Made by a program: the position numbers and the translations under genes. Shown here piece by piece: positions 57,176-64,000 of a stretch of 64,000 nt of DNA; the stretch's first letter is position 1; every line of letters begins with the position of its first letter. The notes beneath the pieces are model-generated. The model ran no database searches and had not been told where the DNA came from. It saw only the letters and a list, made by a program, of their open reading frames with translations. Source of the stretch: Tilletiaria anomala UBC 951 (lineage: Eukaryota > Basidiomycota > Exobasidiomycetes > Georgefischeriales > Tilletiariaceae); NCBI RefSeq assembly GCF_000711695.1, contig NW_013546953.1, forward strand, positions 1 through 64,000, given 5' to 3'.

Positions 57176-59212
57176 ATGGAGTCCGATGAGCAGCTCTACC
57201 CAATTGCCGTCCTGATCGACGAGCTAAAGTCCGACGATGTCAATCTGCGCCTCAACGCCATCCACCGTCTCTCCACCATCGCTCTGGCGCTGGGTCCCGA
57301 GCGCGCGAGGGACGAGCTGATTCCCTTTCTACAGGACAGCCTCGACGACGAGGATGAGGTGCTGATGGCGCTCGCAGAGGAGCTCAGCAGCCCCTTTGTA
57401 GACTACCTCGGCGGCCCGCCTTTTGCTCATCTCTTGCTCGGCCCGCTGGAGAATCTCGCCGCGGTTGAGGAGACCGTCGTCAGGGAAAAGGTGGGTGTAT
57501 CACCAACGGAAGTGCCAGGCGTGGGGTGCTTCTGCCACCGCATCCTGAAGTTTGTGCGATGTGGCTGACACCATTGCCATTCGGCTGATCAGGCGACCGA
57601 CTCGATCACGAAGATTGCAGAGGTCCTCTCGCAACCACAAGTGGAGGAGCACTATATCCCGCTCCTGCGCCGCCTGAGCGGAGGGGATTGGTTCACCTCG
57701 CGTACCTCTGCCACCGCGCTCTTCAGTGCCATCTATGAAAAGGCCCAACCTGCCACGCAGGATGATTTGCGAAAGATGTTCAGCCAGCTGTGCAATGATG
57801 ACACGCCCATGGTCCGGAGAGCTGCCGCGAGGGATCTTGGCGTGAGTCAGTGAGAAGCGGCTAAGCACTGATATCCCAACTGACCTTTGCCTGTGTTTGC
57901 TTCTTCAATAGCCTTTCGCCAAGAAACTCTCCAAGGAGCTCGTAGTCTCAGACATCATCCCTCTTTACCGCAGACTATCTTCAGACGACCAGGACAGCGT
58001 CCGGTTGCTGACGGTGCAAGACCTGATCGCCATCGCAGAGGTACTGGAGAATGAGGAGACCAAGAACTACCTCCTTCCAAGCATTCGGAACGCGGTTATC
58101 GACAAGAGCTGGAGGGTGCGGTACATGGTGGCCGACCACTTTGTAAAGCTTGCCGCGGCTGTCGGCGAGGAGATCGTACGTGACGAGCTGGTCATGGCGT
58201 TCGTGCACCTGCTCAAGGACAACGAGGCGGAGGTGCGCACTGCGGGTGCGGGCCAGGTACCCGGCTTTGCCAACTTGATTGACCAGGACATTATCCTGGC
58301 GCGTCTCATGCCGTGCGTGCGTGACCTCGCGAGCGACTCGAGCCAGCACGTTCGTGCCGCGCTCGCCACCCAGATTTCAGGCCTGGCGCCCCTGCTGGGC
58401 AAGGAGCCGACGATCGAGCACCTTCTCCCGCTCTTCTTGCAGCTGCTCAAGGATGACTTCCCCGATGTAAGGCTTAACATCATCTCCAAGCTCGAGCAGG
58501 TCAATGAAGGTGCGTCGCAGGGTCATTCTCCGCTGTCATATCGTCCTGAAGTGTTTCCGTTGTTGATACGCCCTGGCTGATTTCGCTTGCCTACTCCTCA
58601 CTCACAGTCATCGGCATCGATCTCCTCTCGCAATCTCTGCTGCCAGCCATCGTCGAGCTGGCTGAGGACAAGCAGTGGCGCGTGCGGCAGGCGATCATCG
58701 AATACATCCCTTTACTCGGCAATCAGCTCGGCGTTCAATTCTTCGATGAACAGCTGAGCAACCTGTGCATGTCGTGGCTCGGCGACACAGTCTTCTCCAT
58801 CCGCGAAGCAGCGACGGTCAACCTCAAGAAGCTCACCGACGTTTTTGGTGTCGAGTGGGCGCGGCAGACGATCATCCCCAAGGTGCTCCAGATGGGCTCG
58901 CACCCCAACTACCTCTACCGCATGACCACCATCTTCGCCATCACAACCATGGCGCCCTCGCTGAACACGGGCGCCATCGCGGATAACGTGATCGATACCG
59001 TTGCGCAGATGGTCGACGACCCCATCCCCAACATCCGCTTCAACGTCGCCAAAGCGTTCGAGGTGCTTGCCTCCGTCCTCAACCAGACAGCGCAGGGTAA
59101 GGAGCTCATCCAGCAGCGCATCGTGCCCGGATTGGAGAAGCTCAAGGACGATACCGATGCCGATGTCAGGTTCTTTGCGCAGAAAGCGCTTGATTCGCTG
59201 CGTAAGTCTTAA
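57176..59212 (+). CDS. TPD3: PP2A scaffold subunit A (TPD3/PR65)
   Basis: Four exons, 57176..57490, 57593..57841, 57912..58509 and 58608..59212, give 588 residues, the usual PR65 length (~589). The protein is a solenoid of about fifteen HEAT repeats. Typical repeat segments are visible: [63 protein letters not shown] and [13 protein letters not shown]. It scaffolds the catalytic C and regulatory B subunits of protein phosphatase 2A in cytosol and nucleus. Introns of 102, 70 and 98 bp all have GT-AG ends and keep HEAT helices intact. The 3' end converges with the kinase gene, 218 bp apart. Confidence 0.96.
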
Positions 59213-59430
59213 AGCACGCCTCTATTTCCGCAATTTGCGTGTCGGGCTGCTGATGCTTTTCGAAATTTCCCGTCCTACCGGCAGAAGGCCGATAAGTGTA
59301 ACAGTAGATAGATGAATGAAATACAGGCGCACCATGGAAACGATCATGCAGAGAAGGAAACAGATGCGTATGCTCTGTGAAGCGCGATTACCATACAAAG
59401 AGGAGGGGGGCTTGCGATTAGATGACACCT

Positions 59431-62400
59431 CTAAGAAACTTGCAAATGCTCCCATCCGCGGGGTCCTCGCCAGCCCTTGTCCCCCGCCAAGAATCGATGC
59501 GTGCAGACCTGCGCGGCTGTTGGTCGGTCCTCTTTCTCGATGCAGAGACAGCGATGGATCAGATCGGCCGCGTCGATTAACTTGCCGCCACCGTCCGCCT
59601 GCCCGTCGTCCGACCCGTTTCGCGAGGGACTGCGCCGTGTCAGCCACTCGTCCGTGTCGCAGAGGTCAGCATCGGCGTTGGCGCTGGAGTCGCTGTTCTG
59701 CTGCTGCTGTTGCACCCAGTTGCCCATCATGCAGCGTTCTTCCAAAGCCAGGGCGGCACGCGAGCCGGACGCCAATCCGGCCACGGCCTCTTCGCCATTC
59801 CAGAAGGGGCATTCGCCGCACATTAGAACGTAAAGCACGACACCAAGAGCCCAGACGTCTTGCTCTTTACCCGAATACTTTTCGCCTTGCAAGATCTCGG
59901 CCGCGGCATAGTCGAGCGTCCCGCTGAACGTGTCGAACAGGCGTCCAGGCTTGATGTGTGCCGCACTGCCGAAGTCGATGATCTGCGCGTGCCCACGACC
60001 GTCGAGGATGACGTTCTCGTCTTTGATATCGCGGTGAACGATGTTGTGAGCGTGCAGGTATGCCAAGCCATCTGCCACCTGGCCGCAGATGCAGCGCACG
60101 TGACGGGCATCGAGTCCGTCCGGAGCGCCCTCCACAAAGTCGAACAAATCCTGTCCTTTGCCAAAGCAAGGCATGACGAGGTAGTAGAATTCGTGGTCTT
60201 CGAAAAATTCTAGCATCTGCGCAAGATTTGGATGCGCGGTGGCTGCCTCATTTGAAGCAGATTGCTGCCTCGCAGGCGTCCCCGGGAACAGTTTCTCAGG
60301 CGCCCATGCATCCAATTCTTTCGGCGCTTCGTAAGGCAATCGGCGCAGCTGATCCATGACGTGTATCTCGATCGGGATAGGCCCCAAGACGCGATGTCGT
60401 CTCCAGCAGTCGGCAAGAATTCGGCTCTTGATGATGTACTTGATAATGAACTCCTTTCCGTGCGGCTTTTCATCTGTGCCCTTCAGCTTGGCCTTCTTCA
60501 CGAGCCCGTACGCGCCGCGCCCGATATCGCAGATGATGACAAAGTCCTGAATCGACCGCTGTTGGCCACTTGGGGGCGGCGGATAGCCGTACAAGGACCG
60601 TTGCTCAACACTCATGTCGAGGCGGCCAGCACGCGAAGGTGACAAGCGCATCGCTGGGTCTGCAACTTTGTTAAAGCGATCCGACGCGACATCGGTGAGA
60701 GATGGGTCAGCAACCTCGATGTTGAACTTGCGCGGTGACGATGACACGGACGTGATTGGCGTTGGACGTGACAGTTGCCCTTCAAGCTCTTTGCATGACA
60801 TCACGCCCGGCACGAGAGAGACAGAAGTGCCCAACGGGGATTCATCTGTACGAGATCTTGCGCTGCTGCCAATGCGACTGCTGCTCAGGTGACGCTGCAG
60901 TTGCTCAAGAAGGCCGTGATCATCCTCGTCGGATCCGTCACTTTCCGAGGCGGCTCCGTCAAGGTCAAGCTCGGAAGGAGGACTTTGGACAAGCCTTCCC
61001 CCCGTTCTGGAGCTTCCCGTTGCAGTCCGACTGCGTGGCAGAGTTGGATTAACGCCTTGCTGAGCAAGAAACTGACTCCACTCCTGAGTGGTAGGTGTTC
61101 GAAGCATCGGCTTGTTGGCTGGAAGGCCGGACTGAGTGCCGCCCATCGATGGCCGACCTGACATCGTCAAAGCACTAAGCCGCTTGGTTTTGCGCGTAGC
61201 AGGTGTTGTGGGGCGGACGAACGCTGCAGCTTCAGATTCCAGGGCATCGGCATTGTCTATCTCAGGGGTAGCCGCCACGGAACCCTCGTCCTGCTCCCTG
61301 CACGTCGCATCGGCTGCGGCACCGTCAGCTTCCTCGTCCTCCTGCACTGCCATTGAAGATGTCATGAGATCCCCAATCTCTGATAGAGAAGAGAGGGAAG
61401 TGAAGCCATTCCAGTCTGCAAATGCAGACCATGCTGCGCCAAAGACATTGCCAAGCGGCGAAGATGGTCCCGACGCCGGGCTCACATCTGCTACGCTGGT
61501 TGTCGCATTGCTGAGAGGAGCAGATGTCGAAGCTGTGCCAAGAAGAGACATGATCGGTCGAGCATTCAGTGCGGCAATCCATCCGGGCGATGCCAGAGCT
61601 GTGGAGCTCAAGAAGTTTCCAGGCGAGGGAGGGACACTGACACTGGTCGTAGCTCGTGTCCATTTCGCACTTGGACCCGAGCTCAACTCTGCGCCCGACA
61701 TGGCAGTCGATTGTGAGCTGGTAGCCATCACTTTGGCTCTCGCTTCAAGCACACTGAAAGGGGCATTGTCAAAGTTGACCGGCTGCATCGCCTTCGCGCG
61801 CGCTGCAGCACGACCGCCACCCGCACCAGAGAAGGCAGTGAACAGGTCTGGCTGGCTCAGCATCTGCGACCGGGTACGCGACAGGAACACGCCGGTATGC
61901 CGTCGTTGGACGTGCTCACCAACCCCTTCGGTAGTCCTCGCGGGAAGTCCTTGCGGCAGCGACGACGGCGAGGGCGACGGAAGCGGGAGCTGCTCGGCAC
62001 TCAAACCAGTGAGCGAGTCTGCACTAGCAGTGTGCGAAGGCAAAGGGCCACTTTGTGCTGTGCTGTCAAAGAGTGGCTGACGCACGGTCGACGCCGCATC
62101 GTCAACCCTGGCAGATGGAGGCGACATGAGGAGCTTGACGGCCTCGCTGAGCCCCAAACCGTGACTGGCAGTCGGTGTCATGCTGGCATTGGTTGAGGGC
62201 GAGCGATGTAGGCTGTCCGAGTTGGGCGACAGAGATAGAGAATCCGGCGAGGGCGTCGATGCCGCTTCCGCTCCCGCTTGATGAGGCGATGCAGAGCACG
62301 CGGAGTCACGGAGCGATCTCGCGTTGGGTGTCGAGAGCATACAAGTGTCAATTGAGGGGCGAGATAGCTTGGTCGATGGCGAAGCGAAGTCTGCTAATGC

Positions 62401-64000
62401 TGGCTGATTAGCAGCATGCTCTATCACCTCTTGAGCTTCCTCGCCACCCCTCTGCTTGATGGGCGAGTCGCTAAGAGCGGGCGCGAGAGTGTCGCCACTA
62501 GCCGTATCGCTCACAGCATTGCTGCTCCTGCTGCTCCGCTTCTCAGTGCTTCTCTCCCCTCTGACACTACTGTCCTCCACCAGGACGACCCCCGAGTTCG
62601 GGTGTCGGCTACTGGGTACAGTGGGTGCAGCGACTGATGAGCCCGCACTTGCTGAGGTTGTGGCCGATTTGGGCTGCTGCTGCTGTGGAGAGATCGTGTG
62701 CAACAGGCTCTGGCTGAGCGCGCTGATGCCGATGCTGGAGATGCTGTCGCCCGAGAGGCGGCTGCCGGGCCGCGTGAGTGCGGTGGAAGCGGTGCCAGCG
62801 GAAGTAGCAGAGGCGGTCGACGAGTCAGAATGTGCCTGCGAAAGCAGCGACATGTGGCTGTTCACGCTGCCACCCGAGCTGCGGTGCGCCACGGCCGGAC
62901 GCGAGGCATGTTGCGGCTGCTGCTGCTGCTTGTCCTTGCGTTCGTTCCCCTTTTGACCAGTGCCGCTGATGTCCTGTGCCTGTTGCTGCTGCAACTGCTT
63001 CTGCAAAGAACTGGCCCCCACCGAGGCAGGGACGTGCGAAGGCAACGCGGGGTCGTGCGCATCAGCTGCAGCCGAAGCTCTGCCTGCTTTTGAGAGCGAG
63101 GCTGATCCCGCAAAAGCGGCAAAGCTCGCGAGCGGGTCGACGTCGGCGAGGACGTCGATGCCGCCCTGGCGCACCCGCGGGCTGCCAATGCTCGCGATGC
63201 CAGCCGCGCGACCCCAGCTGCCTGCCCTCCCTAACGCACCCGCGCCCGAGCCAGAGGCGGAGGGGGACCCGGCTTCGCGCAGTGCGCTGATGCTGTCGCG
63301 CTGCTTCGGCCCATTGACAATGCCACTGGATACCTGCGCGTTGGACGCGGAACGCTGGCGCGCTTGAGGCTGCGGCGCAGAGAATGACGTCCAGGACTGA
63401 TGGGCCGAAGATCCATCCGCGCCGGCTCGCGCTTGCGAGCCAGAGGTGCGCCGAACGTCGAATTGCGCGAGTGGGTCGGTGTCTTTTTCCTCCTGCTCGT
63501 CGGTTTCTCTACGCGCCTGGGCGTCTACAGCCGTTCCCCTTTTTTCCTCGCTAGGCGTCGTGGGCGAGAGCAACGCGGGCGAGACGGCAAACCGGCCCGT
63601 GAAGCCAAACCTGCCGAGCAGGTCGAGCGATTGGTTCTGGGACCCGCCGCCTTCGTCAAGCCGGCGCATCGCTGCGCTGCGCCCATGCTCGTGCGCGTGA
63701 TGCATGTGTCCATCCTCGCCGCCGCCCGACCCGCCCCAGCCCTCTTCGGGCGCAGGACTCGGCGGCCCGCTGCCCAAGTAGCACTCGTTCTTGTCCTCCT
63801 GGCCTCTCCCGTCGTCGTAGTTGTCGAGGAAGAGGCTCGAGCGCCGTCGCCCCCGCCGGCGGCTGCCCTCCTCGTCGGAAGACGTCGTGGCGGTGGAAAG
63901 CGTGCCCGTCATCATCGCGCGGCCGATGCGCGACTCGGCCAGCTCCTCCTGCTGCCGCGCCGCGAAGCGGTGCGGCAGCGGCGGCATCGGCGGTGACGGC
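59431..64000 (-). CDS. PSK1: PAS-kinase-type Ser/Thr protein kinase (partial at the window edge)
   Basis: The open frame runs from the right edge to a stop at 59431; the first ATG in view, at 63987, gives 1518 residues, but the frame continues off the window. Residues ~1-1130 are Ser/Ala/Gln-rich and disordered. The kinase domain spans about 1140-1500: Gly loop GRGAYGLVKKAK, VAIK-equivalent EFIIKYIIK, catalytic HRDIKDENVILD, DFGSAA, SGTLDYAAAEIL and DVWALGVVLYVL. HRDIKDENV and DFGSA are characteristic of PAS kinases (yeast Psk1/Psk2), which link nutrient status to sugar storage and translation. No clear PAS domain was found, and two Gln/Ser/Asp-rich inserts interrupt the C-lobe. PSK assignment rests on the kinase domain only. 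Confidence 0.85.
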   Translation of the reverse strand, partial: PSPPMPPLPHRFAARQQEELAESRIGRAMMTGTLSTATTSSDEEGSRRRGRRRSSLFLDNYDDGRGQEDKNECYLGSGPPSPAPEEGWGGSGGGEDGHMHHAHEHGRSAAMRRLDEGGGSQNQSLDLLGRFGFTGRFAVSPALLSPTTPSEEKRGTAVDAQARRETDEQEEKDTDPLAQFDVRRTSGSQARAGADGSSAHQSWTSFSAPQPQARQRSASNAQVSSGIVNGPKQRDSISALREAGSPSASGSGAGALGRAGSWGRAAGIASIGSPRVRQGGIDVLADVDPLASFAAFAGSASLSKAGRASAAADAHDPALPSHVPASVGASSLQKQLQQQQAQDISGTGQKGNERKDKQQQQPQHASRPAVAHRSSGGSVNSHMSLLSQAHSDSSTASATSAGTASTALTRPGSRLSGDSISSIGISALSQSLLHTISPQQQQPKSATTSASAGSSVAAPTVPSSRHPNSGVVLVEDSSVRGERSTEKRSSRSSNAVSDTASGDTLAPALSDSPIKQRGGEEAQEVIEHAANQPALADFASPSTKLSRPSIDTCMLSTPNARSLRDSACSASPHQAGAEAASTPSPDSLSLSPNSDSLHRSPSTNASMTPTASHGLGLSEAVKLLMSPPSARVDDAASTVRQPLFDSTAQSGPLPSHTASADSLTGLSAEQLPLPSPSPSSLPQGLPARTTEGVGEHVQRRHTGVFLSRTRSQMLSQPDLFTAFSGAGGGRAAARAKAMQPVNFDNAPFSVLEARAKVMATSSQSTAMSGAELSSGPSAKWTRATTSVSVPPSPGNFLSSTALASPGWIAALNARPIMSLLGTASTSAPLSNATTSVADVSPASGPSSPLGNVFGAAWSAFADWNGFTSLSSLSEIGDLMTSSMAVQEDEEADGAAADATCREQDEGSVAATPEIDNADALESEAAAFVRPTTPATRKTKRLSALTMSGRPSMGGTQSGLPANKPMLRTPTTQEWSQFLAQQGVNPTLPRSRTATGSSRTGGRLVQSPPSELDLDGAASESDGSDEDDHGLLEQLQRHLSSSRIGSSARSRTDESPLGTSVSLVPGVMSCKELEGQLSRPTPITSVSSSPRKFNIEVADPSLTDVASDRFNKVADPAMRLSPSRAGRLDMSVEQRSLYGYPPPPSGQQRSIQDFVIICDIGRGAYGLVKKAKLKGTDEKPHGKEFIIKYIIKSRILADCWRRHRVLGPIPIEIHVMDQLRRLPYEAPKELDAWAPEKLFPGTPARQQSASNEAATAHPNLAQMLEFFEDHEFYYLVMPCFGKGQDLFDFVEGAPDGLDARHVRCICGQVADGLAYLHAHNIVHRDIKDENVILDGRGHAQIIDFGSAAHIKPGRLFDTFSGTLDYAAAEILQGEKYSGKEQDVWALGVVLYVLMCGECPFWNGEEAVAGLASGSRAALALEERCMMGNWVQQQQQNSDSSANADADLCDTDEWLTRRSPSRNGSDDGQADGGGKLIDAADLIHRCLCIEKEDRPTAAQVCTHRFLAGDKGWRGPRGWEHLQVS

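Noticed and set aside
61136-62080. 314-codon plus-strand frame opposite the kinase gene
   Set aside because: A reverse-strand shadow of the kinase's Ser/Ala-rich N-terminus; no domain.
1-64000. Retroelements, Polinton-like or other virus-derived elements, DNA transposons, CRISPR arrays
   Set aside because: No reverse transcriptase, integrase, transposase or capsid-type sequence, no long terminal or inverted repeats, and no spaced direct-repeat arrays were seen by eye.

Overview
The window reads as a nuclear chromosome segment of a basidiomycete fungus, most likely Ustilaginomycotina (smut or exobasidiomycete relatives); the lineage is an inference. Evidence: most genes are split by introns of about 59-133 bp with GTGAGT/GTGCGT-type donors, typically zero to four per gene. 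Proteins carry long Ser/Ala-rich low-complexity extensions, (TTAGGG)n telomere-type units occur, and the recognisable genes are fungal housekeeping genes. GC is moderate and no bacterial operon structure is present. I found no convincing tRNA, rRNA, CRISPR array or virus-like element.

Layout. 0.7-1.7 kb: a SAM-dependent methyltransferase. 1.7-5.9 kb: gene-poor, with two weak candidates and a pair of interstitial telomeric repeats. 5.9-16.9 kb: a dense block with a TBC Rab-GAP (-), SPT2 chromatin protein (+), the ribosome-assembly RRM protein NOP15 (-), the Hsp90 co-chaperone p23 (+) and an Ala-rich coiled-coil protein (+). 17-20.2 kb: no firm gene. 20.2-23.4 kb: NOP16 and a secreted/vacuolar serine carboxypeptidase. 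24.2-27.3 kb: an unrecognised spliced gene (or young pseudogene) and a decayed NAD(P)-dependent reductase. 27.5-32.5 kb: MAF1 (-) and a Bqt4-like nuclear-envelope protein (+), head to head. 32.5-36.4 kb: another desert, with hairpins. 36.4-47.6 kb: a short-chain dehydrogenase (+), glutamate-cysteine ligase (-), TFIIE-alpha (-), the DEAD-box helicase DBP6 (-) and a tiny spliced CMC1-like twin-CX9C protein (+). 47.6-51.5 kb: a desert holding a broken Zn2Cys6 zinc-finger gene. 51.5-64 kb: TFIIH subunit TFB4 (+), a DJ-1/Hsp31-type protein (-), an orphan F-box-like protein (+), PP2A scaffold subunit TPD3 (+) and a PAS-kinase-type Ser/Thr kinase (-) that reaches the right edge.

These genes do not form one pathway, but two themes recur: ribosome biogenesis and its control (NOP15, NOP16, DBP6, MAF1) and transcription/chromatin (SPT2, TFIIE-alpha, TFB4, MAF1). 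Several pairs are head to head and probably share promoters: TBC/SPT2, NOP15/p23, MAF1/Bqt4-like, DBP6/CMC1 and DJ-1/F-box. I saw no clearly new multi-gene system. The least explained parts are the unrecognised spliced gene at 24.2-25.4 kb, the open stretches at 5.2-5.7 kb and 17.9-19.1 kb, and the structured intergenic region at 33-36 kb.
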